This document shows, in pieces, positions 22,023 through 33,555 of a stretch of 64,000 nt of DNA. Position 1 is the stretch's first letter; every line of letters begins with the position of its first letter. The notes under the pieces are model-generated. The model made no database searches. It was not told where the DNA came from and worked only from the letters and a program-made list of their open reading frames with translations. The stretch is from NCBI GenBank assembly GCA_025917655.1, contig CP084611.1:1364001-1428000 (forward strand). The letters are read 5' to 3'. The stretch is from Chlorella sorokiniana. Its lineage: Eukaryota > Chlorophyta > Trebouxiophyceae > Chlorellales > Chlorellaceae. Made by a program: the position numbers and the translations under genes.

Positions 22023-25000
22023 ATGCAGGACGTCCAAGGGCTGTCCAACCGTCCGGGCGCCCCGGATTGCGTAAAGTGGAGCGAAGATGGAGTGTTGGCA
22101 GTGGCCGCGGGCCACTCTGTTTCCCTGCTCAATCCAGCAGGCTTGGGCGCCGGGCCTCGCGCCTTCGCCTCCCCGGCAACAGCTGCGATGTGTTGGTGCT
22201 CCAGGCTCCGGGAACGCCCGCCCAACCCACCGCGGACGCCCACCACGAGCTTGCCAACCTGCGCCAGGGCGCCATGGTGTCGCAGTACCCGGTGCTGCAG
22301 CTCAGCCTGCAGGCACGTTCGATAGCCTGGTCGCCGGCAGGCTGCTCTTCCTCCGCCGGCTGCCTGCTGGCCACTGTCACCAATGACCACCAGGTGCGAG
22401 CGGCAGGCGAGGGCTGGGCGTGCGGTGGGCCGCCGGCGCTCCTCGCCGCTCGCGCGGCGCCGCCAGGAGTCAACAGCTGGGCACGGTGGAGTGTGCTGCC
22501 CGCTCTGCAGCTTTGCTCATGCTGCGCATGCCGCCCTGCTCCTCCCTGCCCAGGTGCTGGTCTACGGCCCCCTCAGGCGCCACCTGCGAGTGGCAGCGGG
22601 TGGCCGACCTGTCGGGCGCCTGGTGCAGCGCCTGGAGCAGACCGGCTGGCAGGACCTGGCCCCGCAGCCGCCGCAGCCCCCGCGGCCGACGCCACGCTGC
22701 GCCTGCGCGGCGGCGCCAAGCGCAAGCGTCCGGGAGAGCCGCGGCAGGGGTCCGAGGGCGGCGTGTACCCGCCCGCCGCCGCCTTCCACGCCGCCGTGGG
22801 CCAGGCTGTGGAGGTGATGACCGCCGAGGAGGGCCTGGAGGGCTGCTGGTTTGGCGGCACCATCCAGGACCTGCAGGGCGGCTGGGCCCTGGTCGCTTAC
22901 GCCGCTCTGCAGGAGTCGGAGGAGGAGGGCGCCTCCCCCTGCGGGAGTGGTTCCCCCTGCCGGGGCAGCGCCAGGGGCCGCCGCCCAGCCAGCCCGCCGG
23001 CGCAGACGGCCAGCCCCTCGCCGCACACCCGGCGGAAGCGGCGCCACAGCTGCGCCCCGCACCCCCCAAAGGTGCGCTGCAAGCGCCAGGGCGCAGCAGC
23101 GCGGCTGCAGCAGCCGCTCGACCCCCACTTGACGCCCTGCGCGGACCCTCCCAACACTCTGTGCAGAAGAGCGCTGTTGGCGGCGCGCGCAGGGTGGGCG
23201 ACGTGTGCGACGCTTTCATAGACGACGGCTGGTGGGAGGGCACGCGCGTGGCGGAGCTGCAGGTGCGGCGTGAGCGGCAGCCCAGCGGGCCCGCGACCGT
23301 CAGCGGTGCTGCCAGCCTGCCGCCATCGAGCCGCCTGCCCTTGCTGCCTGCAGGACGGCGGCAAGCGCTGCGTGGTGGAGGTGGCGGGGGAGCGGCACGC
23401 GGTGGCGCGGGAGCACACCCGCCGCTGCCTGCTGTACCAAGACGGCGGGTGGGAGGTGCTGGTGCCTGCTGTGCCTGGCGATGCAGCTCCGCCAGCGCAG
23501 GCCGCCCCACAGCCCACGCCAGGCCAGAGCGGGGGCAGCGAAAAGCAGGCAGCAAGGCCGCTCGTGGCGGGGGCCCAGCCAGCGGGCGCAGGTGCCTCGG
23601 CCGTCGCGCCGGCCTCAGCGGAAGCGGCGAGGGGGCGTCCCGCAAAGAGGCAGCGCGCGCAGAGTGCCGCCAGGGAAGCAGCCGTGGGCTGGGAGGGCAG
23701 TGAGGAGGTGCAGGAGGAGGAGACGGAAGAGGAAGAGACGGAGGAGGAGGAGGAGGAGGAGGAGGAAGAGACGGAGGAGGAGGAGGGGCCGCCGCAGCAG
23801 GGGCGGGCAGCTGCACAGCATGCCGGCACGGAGCAGCAGCAGGAGGCGAAGCAGGCGCGGCGCCGCCCCCCGCAAGTCCGCCAACCCACAGGCCGCGGCG
23901 GTGGAAGGTGCCGCCCGCGCGCAGCGCGAGCCCGCCGCAGCGGCGCCCCCGCCCGCCAAGAAGGGCGGCGGCAAGCGCGGGCAGGCGCCGCCGCCCACCT
24001 ACGCCGTGCCCGTAGGGTTTGACCCGGCTGTGCTGCCGCCCGTGGACCTGGCCAGCCCGAAGGCCGCGCGCGCCTCCGTGCCCCTGGCCTTCTGCCGCCG
24101 CTTCCTGGCGCTGCGGCGGGAGGTGCCCCCGACGGTGAGCGCCAGCGCTGTGGGCCCCAGCTCGGCCGGTCGGGATGCGCGCGGTTTGCTGCCGCTGGCG
24201 CCGCCGTGCAGCTGGCGCTGTGCTGTCTCCGCTTCCTCCCGCGCCTACCCCCTGCCCACCCACCCCACGAGCCCCCTCCCACCCCCAAAACACGCAGAGC
24301 TGCCCTCCTACGAGACCACCAGCACCCACCTGAAGGGCGTGGATGCGCAGCTGGTGGCGCAGGCCGTGGCGGAGCTGGCCGCAGCGTGAGGCGCCGCCGA
24401 GTGGAGGCACCCCACGCCCCGGCGCCTGCTGCGCACCCAGACCCTGCCAGCCTCTCGCTGCACCGCCGCTGCGCTGCCTCGCTGGCTGGGGCGTGCCAGG
24501 CGGTCCACGGGCTGACGCCCGGCTGACGCCGCCGCCGCCCCTGCAGGCACGGCGCCGCGCTGGCAGCGCTGGGCAAGAGCCTGGATGCCAAGTGGCTCAA
24601 CACCGAGGGGCGGCAGCGCCTGCGCATGGTCTGGGACCGCACGCAGTGGGTGGCACCGGGCGCCGCCGCTGGCTGCATCGTGCCGCTGGCTGCCGTGTCG
24701 GGCGCATGCAGGCATGCTCAGAGTGTGGGGTGTGTGCTGCTCCCCCTCCCATTGTGTGCAGGAACAAGCTGCTGGGGGGTTCAAGGTTGCAGAGGGCGAC
24801 GCCGGAGCCGGAGGTGGGCCAGGGTGCAGGCGACGTGCAGCGGGGCAGTGTGGTGCCCGCACCAAGCTTGCGCTCAGCCCACCGGCTGCCCTCGCTGTCC
24901 CTTGCCACCGCGCTGCCGCCTGGCGTGCTCCGCCTGCCCCCTCCCCTGCAGCTCTCGTCTTCAACAGAAGAGGAGGAGGGCGGCGGGGGCGGCGGCGGGG

Positions 25001-28000
25001 CGGGGTCGGCTGCGGGACAGCGCATCAGGCGGCGGCGCGCCAGCAGTGCAGGCGGCGGCAGCGCAGGCGCGGACAGTGCAGGCAGCGGGAGCGAGGAGGG
25101 CGACGGGGCGCGGGATGGCGGCGAGGCGCAGCGCGGCAGTCAGGGGCGCCGGTCGGGGCCAGGGTCCGCCGCCGCGCTGGACTACCCTCCGCACGAGCTT
25201 CCCGAGGGCTTCAGGTCAGCCTGGGGTGGTCTGGGGGCCTGGGCGGTAGCAAATCCTGCCTTGGGCCGCCAGCTGGCAGCGCCCATGACAGCAGCTCTGG
25301 GCACCCCCACTTGCACTTGCACACACACCCCATCGCACGCAAACATGAACGCACGCATGTGCCCCCCGGTAGCTGGCGCGATCTGCCAGGCGTGGATCCC
25401 TCCAACGAATCCTCGGCAAAGGCCAGCCTGGCCCTGGCGGCAGTGCGGCGCTTCCTCGTGCTGCGCAAACAGGCGCGTGAGGCGGCGGCGGCAGCGAGAG
25501 GGGAAGGGCAGTCAGCGCGTGCAGCTGCCAGCACGGCACATCCGTCCGCCCCCTGCCCCCGGGCTCACAGCTGCAAGCCCGCCGCCCCTGCGCCCCTCCC
25601 TGTCGCAGTACGAGGAGGGCGGCGAGGAGTTCCCGCAGTACCCGGGCAGCAGCAGCCACCTCAAGGGGCGGGATGCGTGGCTGGTGGAACGCGTGACGCG
25701 CGAGTTTGCCACCGGCTACGCGCAGGTGAGACTTGGCAGGCAGAGAAGGGGACGGGGGGGGAGTACACAGCGTGCTGTGACAATGCGCTTGGGGGAGGGG
25801 CTTGCCCATGCTTGAGGGGCCTGCGCTGGCAGAGGCTGGCGGGACCGCCGGTATGCGGGGCGGGAGTGCGGCAGCGGCGTGTGCTGCCCACCGCTTCTGG
25901 GGCCGCCCCACCCATCACCCCTTCCATGTGCGCTGCGCTGCCCTGCAGCTGATGGATGACCTCAAGTGGAGCGTGAAAACGCTGCAGACCAACTGGCTGG
26001 CCAGGTGGGGAGGCCGCCGACCGATGCATGCCGACCCTCTCGCGCTACCCCACCCCACCCTTATCCCCTCGCTCGCCACGCGTTCTGCGACCCAAGATGC
26101 CGCCTGGGTCTGCTTGCGGGTGCCCCCCTCCCTTGCGAAGCACCCACTCCCCCGCTCCCCCCTTGCACCCGCCGCCATCCGCCGCAGGCTGCGCCAGAAG
26201 TGGGAGCGCACCAGCGGCAGGGTGGAGCCGGGGTTCAGCCTGGAGCCCGAGCCGGTCGAGGCGGCCGCCCTGCTGGCGGTGGCAGAGGGCGATGCAGGCA
26301 GGCCGCCGCTGCAGCTGCCAGAGAGGCAACGCATGTGTGCTGGCTCTGCCCGCCTCACCGTTGTTCGTGTTTTCCTGGGGGAGGGGGACAGTTGATGCTT
26401 TGTCGGCCCCTGGGGAAGGCTAGAGCAGGGCAGTGAGCGGCGTGGCAACCTGGGGCGCCCCTTCCCGCCGGCGAGCTGCGCAGGATTAGCGACGCAGCGC
26501 GGCCCCCGCCTGCAGAACCGCCCCTCAGCCAGGAAGCCGGGCCGGGCGGCGGCGGGCTGCGCCGCGCGTCCAGCGCCGCGGGCGGCAGCGCCAGCCGGCT
26601 GTCCCTGGGGACGGCGGGGGAGGCGGGCGGCGGCGGCGCCCTGGCTGGCTCAGAGTCGGAGGGCGAGGCAGCCACGCAGCAGCGTGCCAGGCGCAGGAAG
26701 GAGCTGGCGGCGGCGACGGCGGCGCAGCGCATGCGCAGCGGCGGCGGCGCCACGGGGCTGGCCAGCGCGGCGTACCAGTCGCGCCTGCTGGGAACCAGCA
26801 GCCTGAGCTGCGCGTGGTCGCCGCTGGTGCCCTGCGGCGGCGGCAGCGGGGGCCAGGAGCAGCAGCACAGCCAGCAGGGGGAGGAGCAGCAGGAGGGGCC
26901 AGGCGCGGCCACCCCCCGCCCGCTGCTGCTTCCTCGCGGTGGGGGCCAAGGCGGGCCGCGTCTGGCTGTGGCGCTACCGCCTGCCGCGCCGCTACCGCCT
27001 GCCGCCGCCCCCGGGTGAGCCGGGGGCAGCTTTGAGCTGGTGGGCTGCCTGGCGGGCAGCCCGGCGCCTGGCTGACCCGCCTGGCCTGGCAGCAACTCGG
27101 CGGCGGCGGCGACGACGGCGGCACCCTGCTGCTGGCTGTCGGCTGCTCCGACGGGGCTGTGCTGCTGTACGGCGCCGCTGCGCGCCAGCTGGCCGTCCTG
27201 CCCGCCGCCGCCCGAGCGGCTGGAGGAGGGCGCGGCGGCGCCGCTGCCGCTTCCTGCGGCCATGCAGCGCTGGGGGTGCCCTGCCCCCGACCTGCTGGGG
27301 GTGACCACGCTGGCGCTGCAGGCCTGCCCAGCCAGCGGCGACGGCCCCTGCCGCCTGCTGCTGGCGGCGGGCAAGGCGGCGGGCAGCCTGGCCGTCTGGC
27401 GCTCTGGCGAGGTGGCGGGCGGCAGCGACGGCGACGCCGCCGCCAAGGCGCTGAGCCGAGGCGCCGCCAGCTGGCTGGGGCACAGCGTGCAGGGCACGCG
27501 GGCCGTCACCGGCCTCGCCTGGCTGCCCTGCGAGCAGCAGGGCGCTGCTGGGGCTGCAGGGGCCGCCCCTGCTGCTGGCCTGCACCCAGGACGGCGCCAC
27601 GGCCTGCTACCGCCCCGCCGCCGCCCCCGCAGCTCCCGCGCTGCAGGCGGCTGCCGGCGCGCCGCAGCCAGCCAGCGGGCGGCGGCGCAGCAAGGAGCGG
27701 GGCCACTGCGCGCTGGGCCTGGCGCTGTCGCCCGGCGGCCTGTTTGCCACGGTGGCGCGCCTCTCGCTGCCGCCCGCCGCCGAAGTCGTCAGGCAGGCGT
27801 CGCTTGCGGGCGGCTGCGCCGCTTGTGCCGGGGCCAGGGCTGCGTGATCCGGGTGCCGCTGGGAGCGGCAGCCTCGTGCCATCGGCATGCCGCCCCCTCC
27901 CCCTGCCTCCCGCATGCAGCGCCGCGCTCTGACCGCTGCCACCCTTCTGCCGCAGGTCGCTCCAGGCACACGAGCGGGTGGTGCAGTGCCTGCTGCAGCT

Positions 28001-29499
28001 GGACCGCCTGGCGGGGCCCGATGCCCCGCTGGAGGCAGCCCCGCGCTGGCTGCCGCCCTGCAGCGCCGCCACGCCGCCCTGCGACGGCCACGGCCAGCTG
28101 CCGCCGCTGCCGGCCAGCGGCGCCTGGGAGCTGGCATCCCTGCTGCGCCTGCAGGCGCGGTGGCAGGCGGCGGCGACGGGCAGCGCGGGCAGCGCGGCAG
28201 GCGCCGCCGCCGCCGCCGAGCTGGTGCCTGCTGGCGCGGCGCAGCTGCTGGAGCTGCTGGAGCAGCCGGTGGTGGAGGCGGCGGCGGCGGCGGCGGCGGC
28301 CTCAGCCGACCTGCTGCCGGCGGTGGCGCCGCCCGCGTGGCGCCGCCTGCAGCTGGCCACCGCGCTGCGCCACCTGCTGCACCCGGCACGCCTGTTGGCG
28401 GCAGCGGCGGCACGGGCGAGGCAGGAGCTCAGGGTGGTGGCGGCCTCGGCGGCGCTGCCCGCGCGGCTGCCGCCGCCAGCAGCGCCGGTGAAGCAGGAGG
28501 AGGTGGAGGAGGCGGAGGAGGAGGGCGAGGAAGAGGGGGAGGCACCCCCCAGCCGTCGGCGGAACTGGTGGCGCAGCACGGGGCCTTTGCCTCCCTCATG
28601 GTGCCCCCACCGCGCCCCGTGCCGCCGAGCCCAAACCGCAGCGGCCGCCGCGCCCGCGCCCTGCGCCGCCGCCCGCGCAGGCAGAGGCCGCCGATGATGA
28701 GGCAGCGGCCGCGCTGGTGGAGCGGTGGGCTGCTGCGGTGGAGAGGAACGAGGTGCTGCTGCTGCAGCGCGGCCTGCACGCTGCGCTGGCGCCGCTGCTG
28801 CCCGCAGGCGACGAGGCGGAGGGCGGCGGCGGCGGCGGCGGCGAGGTCACGCTGAGCCAGCTGCTGATGGCCGACTGGATCACGCTCAACGTGCGGCACC
28901 CCCTGCTGCTCAACGAAATGCTGCCCCTGGCCGGAGGGTGAGGGGGCTGCGAGTCGAGCCGGGGCGGGGCGCTGGGCCACCAAAACCAAGCGGCACAGAC
29001 AGCCTGTCACCACCGCCGCGCCTGCCATGCCTGCCCTCAAGTGCACCGCTCGACCAGCAAGCCGCCACCCCCTGACCCCTGCCCGCCCCGCAGCGTGTAT
29101 ATGATGGCAGAGGAGGACATTCCGGAGCCGGAGGGGGCGGCATGCCCACGCGCGAGACCAGCGCGCTGCTGGATGCAGCTGTGGCGCTCAGCGGCAGCGG
29201 CGTGGCGGCGGCGACGCGCGCCGGCGGCGGCACGGAGACGGGAGGCGCCCATCTGCCGCGGTGTCCCGCCTCGCTGCTGCTGTGCGAGCAACGCCCTCAC
29301 TGGGTGTGCCGTGTGTGTCAGCGGCAGTACCGTCAGCCCGCGGGGACGAGCGGGGAAGCAGCAGCTGGGGGCGGTGCCGGCGTGCGTCTTCTGCGGACAG
29401 CTGTTGGGTCCCAGTGGTCCCCCATCATCTTCAACCCGCCCTGCTGCTCATAAAGTGTGCGTGGTGGGTGATCAGGATGATCAGCAATCCCATGTGTAA
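22023..29499 (+). CDS. TFIIIC90-like WD40 protein with Agenet domains
   Basis: The start at 22023 (MQDVQGLSNRPGAPDCVKWS) leads straight into EDGVLAVAAGHSVSLLNPAG and GPRAF, matching the N-terminus of plant TFIIIC-delta-like WD40 proteins. SIAWSPAG and VLVYGP follow, a first half propeller. Two Agenet/Tudor-like units come next: AVEVMTAEEGLEGCWFGGTI (about 22805-22865) and VGDVCDAFIDDGWWEGTRVA (about 23196-23255), then a poly-glutamate run (23709-23796). A module ending in HLKG.DA.LV occurs twice (24003-24640 and 25374-26250). WD40 resumes at SSLSCAWSPLV, VAVGAKAGRVWLWRYRLP (about 26930) and LLLAVGCSDGAVLLYG (about 27130). Helical exons follow, and the C-terminal zinc finger CEQRPHWVCRVCQRQY plus CVFCGQLL (about 29284-29405) fits the family. 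TFIIIC recruits TFIIIB to tRNA genes. That this is one gene is inferred from the family order; it could be two. Confidence 0.6.
23709..23796. repeat. GAG/GAA tract coding poly-glutamate
   Basis: A run of about 29 codons, nearly all Glu with a few Thr, in the TFIIIC90-like gene. It is an acidic low-complexity linker and a likely site of length variation. Confidence 0.8.
29495..29499 (+). promoter_or_regulatory. TGTAA poly(A) signal candidate
   Basis: TGTAA is the usual green-algal polyadenylation signal. Here it overlaps the inferred stop codon of the TFIIIC90-like gene, so it is only a candidate. Confidence 0.3.
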
Positions 29500-29925
29500 A
29501 CAAACCCAGTTGAGACGCAGACTCGACGGCTGGCAGGAGACCAGCAGTACTGTCGCCCCTCGGCCGCATCTGGCACAACTGGTTCGTTCATGCGTTTGTG
29601 GCACCTACAGACAAAGTTTGGCCACCGCAAGAGGGCTGTCCCGAGCAGAGAAAACGCGCTAAAACGTATCTCTGCTTCAGCAGCCAGCACTCCCTTGTTG
29701 CTGCCAGAATTCGGCACCGATCATTGCAAGATACGCACAGTAACTAAATGCGTCGACATGGATGCTGAAACCAAATGGTGGATCGCGCGCCCGGGTCTCA
29801 CCCACAGGTGGAAGGAAGCGTCTACAGAGGAAGCTCCACTCGTCAGCTGATTCGGCCTCTGTTTGCGCATTAGGGCTGCTGTTGTGGGGAGCAGTGGCAT
29901 TTCTCGTTTGATTATCCACAGAACT
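29500..29925. other. Intergenic between two same-strand genes
   Basis: About 425 bases, lower in GC than its flanks. No coding block or RNA gene was seen. It presumably holds the TFIIIC90-like 3' end and the promoter of the RETICULATA-related gene. Confidence 0.4.
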
Positions 29926-32293
29926 ATGCAGAGCGTTGCGGCAAGGAGCTGCAGCATGCAGCAGCGGCCCCGTGCCACCGCCACCGCGGTGCAGCAGCCC
30001 TCTCTGACGGCACCTCGGTGTCTGAGCCTCAGCAAGAGCGCCGAGGCGTGCAGCAGCCGGCGGCTGGGCGGCCTGGCCTTGCCACGCCCCCGAGCATTCC
30101 TTGCGCGGACCAGCCGTCCGCAGTCGCAGCATCTGGCAGTATGCAGCCTAACCAGCCATCCCGGCGAGGTGCGTCGCGGAGAAGCGGTGCTGCTGTCTGG
30201 GCGGAGGATAAGAGGGTTGGCCGCAGCCAACCACTCTCTGCCTGGCTCGCCCGTGCCCGTTTACGTTTCAATCCTGTCCTGGCCGTCGGGCATTGTGCGC
30301 CGCCGGGGGCAGAACCCTTTGAGGCTGCTGTGGAGACTGCCGCCGGGGCTCTCTGTTGCGCTAGCCCTGGCCCCTTGCGCGACCCACCACCCTGTCTGCC
30401 GTGCCCCTGATCCCTCTGCAGGAGCGCAGCGGCAGCAGCGAGGGTGCTGGCGATCTGCTCGCCTCTCTGACCGTGCCCACGACGGGCATGGCCAAGAACC
30501 TGGGCAGCAGCGGCGGCTCCGCCACCCTCCAACGCTCCAAGCTGTCCAACAAGCAGGAGCTGCGCCAGTCCAGCCCCAAGCTGGACGACGGCATGGGCGG
30601 CGGCGGCATCGGCAAGGGCATTTTCAACGGAGGCGGCGGTGGCGATGACGGCGGCGACGACGACGACTACTTCAACGAGTTTGGTGAGCTGTGTGCCCTG
30701 CTCTGGGCCGGCATGTGCAGCTCAGCATCATCATCATCTCCCTGGGGCCTGTTCCGCTTTCACGGCCGCACCGCACTTGAGAGGGCCCTTTGCTGTGCCA
30801 CATGTCAGCCAAGGCCCGCGCGTCTGACCCGCTGCCTGGCACCTGGCCCGCCCGCGCTGCAGGCGACGGCGACGGCGAGGGGGCGACGACGGCTTCTTCC
30901 GCAAGGTGTTCAAGGAGCTGTACGAGGTGGAGGCCATCCAGGCGGTGCTGCAGGAGTGGTTCAAGACCATGGCCGACATGCCCGCCATCCTGCGCCAGGC
31001 CGCCTCCATGGGCCTCTTCTCCTCCGCCGCCCTCGTCCGCTTCCTGGCCATGGACGTGCGCCCCAACGTCACCCGCCTCGTCACCCGCTCCCTGCCCCCA
31101 GCGGTGAGGGCGCCCGCGCGACGCTGGGCAGCCCCCGCCCTCACAGCGTCATAGCGACGCAACCCGGTCTTCCCGGCAGGCAGGCCCAGCGCTGACGGCC
31201 CGCACCCGCACCCCTCCCCCGCCCGCAGGTGTCTCGCGAGGTGGTGGGCCGCCTGATGGCGGACCCCGCCTTCATGCAGAAGCTGGTGCTGGAGCAGATG
31301 ATCACGGTGGCCTCCTCCCTGGTCTACGAGGCCAAGGTGCGCGGCAACCGCTTCTGGAGCGAGCTGGACCTGGTGGCCACCAACACGCTGTGCCTGGCGG
31401 GAGGTGAGCACCACTCCCTCCAGCATCTCGTGTGCACAAACAGCTTGCGCCCCATGGTTGCGGTGCTGCTTGCAGCGGTGTGAGCCCTGTGGTTGGCTTG
31501 CCAGCCCCTCACCCCCCTGCCTGGCGCGTGCAGCCAACGCGGCGCTGGTGTACCTGGTGGCGCCCACCCGCGCGGCGCCCGCCCCGCACGCTTCGCGTGG
31601 CAGAACATGCTGTCCAAGCTGCCCAACAACGTGTTTGAGGCCACCACCCCGCTGCGCGAGTACACCACCGGCTCCCGTGCCGCCGCCTTCTTCACCAAGA
31701 GCGCGGAGCTGTGCGGCGTGGGCATGCTGGCGGGCGCGGCGCAGTCGGCGCTGGCGCAGGCGGCGGTGGCGGTGCGGCGCCGCAGCGACCCCGACTTCAC
31801 CCCCTCCATGCCCGTCCCCGACGTGCGGCAGTCGGCGCTGGGCTTTGCGGCGGCGCAGGGCATCTTTGGCAACCTGCGGTACCAGATGGTGGCGGGCATT
31901 GACCGCTACCTCTTTGACCACGCCAACTACCTGTGGTCCTACCTGGCGGTGTCGGGCATCTTCCGCTCCTTCTCCACCGCCGTGGGCGACCAGACGCGGC
32001 GCTACCTGCAGGGCCTGCCCAACGGCGACGAGGTGGTGCGGCAACGCGCGGCGCGCCTGGCCGCGTACCGCGCGTGGGCCGCGCAGCAGCAGGCGGCGGC
32101 CCGCCGCTCGGGAGGCGTGGTGATGCGCGAGGCGCCGGCGGCCGCGGCCGCAGCGCCCGCGGCAGCCAGCAGCGGCAGCGGCAGCAGCAGCGGCAGCAGC
32201 GGCGCTGCCAAGAAGAAGCGGCGCAGCAAGAAGGCGGCCAGCGGCGGCTTCGAGATGGGTGTGGGCCCTGTTGCGGCGCCAGCGATGGCGTGA
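29926..32293 (+). CDS. RETICULATA-related protein (DUF3411), plastid
   Basis: The ATG at 29926 opens a Ser/Arg/Ala-rich leader (MQSVAARSCSMQQRP..) typical of plastid transit peptides. Exon 2 (about 30420-30684) is a glycine/aspartate-rich linker ending DDGGDDDDYFNEFG. The DUF3411 domain fills the remaining exons: FFRKVFKELYEVEAIQAVLQ (about 30890), VRPNVTRLVTRSLPPAVSRE, ANTLCLAG-like membrane segments, WQNMLSKLPNNVFEATTP (about 31605), GFAAAQGIFGNLRYQMVAGI (about 31845) and FDHANYLWSYLAVSGIFRS. Plant members sit in the chloroplast envelope and affect leaf cell differentiation and amino acid supply; the algal role is unknown. The protein ends in a Ser/Gly-rich then lysine-rich tail (AAKKKRRSKKA). 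Bases appear missing near 30883 and 31603. Confidence 0.85.
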
Positions 32294-33555
32294 ACGCGCC
32301 CCTCGTTTGGCGCGGCCCCGCCCCTCCCTCTCCTGTAGCTTGCCTGTTCCGTCGCTTGCCTGTGCCCCGGCAAGGCGTCATTGTATGAACACTCGTCTTT
32401 CATTGCCCGGACTGATTGCGCTGCCGCCGGGACCTCATGATACCCGTCTCGCCTCGTGCCCCTGTGTACACCCCGCCCCCCGCGGGCCAGGGCGCCCGCA
32501 GCGTGCCGCCCGCGCGCACCGCGCCCCTTTTCCTCCCTCCTCTCAAAACTTAATCCCTGCCCTCCCTTCTCATGCCCTGCTGCTCTCGCCCTCGTCCAGT
32601 GTCTGCCCCAAACGAACGGCATTTGTCCCCCCCCCCGCCTGTGGTCATTCGACCGCCTTAAGCTTCTCTCCACATCACGCTTTCGTTAGCGGCGGCATGT
32701 GCCCCCTCCCGGGTGGCCTTGTCGTCGCGGCCCTCATGCGCAAACCCCATGCCCTTCTCACGCCCTGCCCACCTCCCCTGGTGGCTGGGCTGGACCGGTC
32801 CCGATTTTGGGTGCCCGCCCTTCGGCGCCCCCAGACTCAATTTTGGATGCCAACCAAGGCTCATTTACCAGCCTGGCAACAGTGTGTGTGTTACCGCGTG
32901 TAATGGCATGCAGATCAGCAGGGAAGAGCGGCACCCGCCTGGGCTGCAAGCTCGTCACCAAGCGTTGCAAAGAGCTGTGGCTGTGGGGTCTGCTGAAGGA
33001 ATTTGCACTTGTACATTGCCAACATTTGGGCTTATGCATTCAGACGGAAGGGCAGCAGCGAGGAGCTCTACATGTTCACTAATCGTTCACTTCATGTTTG
33101 CGAGCGTCAGCAGCACCTCAGCATGTGTTTCATCTGTGGGTCTCGAGGCCTGGAGAGTAACAACGACGAATTTATCGACCCGTGACACTTGTTCAACTCA
33201 AACTGCAGCACCCAGAAAAAGAGTTGGCTTGCAGGATAGGGAGTTATCGGGGCAGTTTGTGCCTCGGAACGCCGAGACCAAGGTAGCCCCTTTATTCTGC
33301 ACCTGGACGGTGTAGAGTCACTGAAAGGTGAGGGGCGTCGCGAACGGCTCCGACACAAGCGATCTTGCAGCGCCGAGAAGGGGAGGGGTTGCTGGGCGGC
33401 CACTCTGCAGTGTTTCGATTCTGTGTAAAGGTGCCAGGAAACGCTAGCATCTTTGCAGAATGCCGGGACAGCCAGCCAGTGGGCGGTGGTTGTGGAGCAG
33501 CGGCGGCAAGGCTTTGCCCGACGCGGCCGCGTTTGCCTTGACGCCGCTGCTGCAG
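32294..33555. other. Intergenic, about 1.2 kb
   Basis: The first part is pyrimidine-rich and probably 3' untranslated region. The rest is lower in GC and has no supported exon or RNA gene. An in-frame ATG at 33460 could extend the ACLA protein by 32 residues. Confidence 0.4.

Noticed and set aside
22470-24410. A 646-codon minus-strand open frame opposite the TFIIIC90-like gene
   Set aside because: High GC makes long antisense frames common. It is rich in Pro/Arg/Ala/Gly, matches no family and lies opposite well-supported exons.
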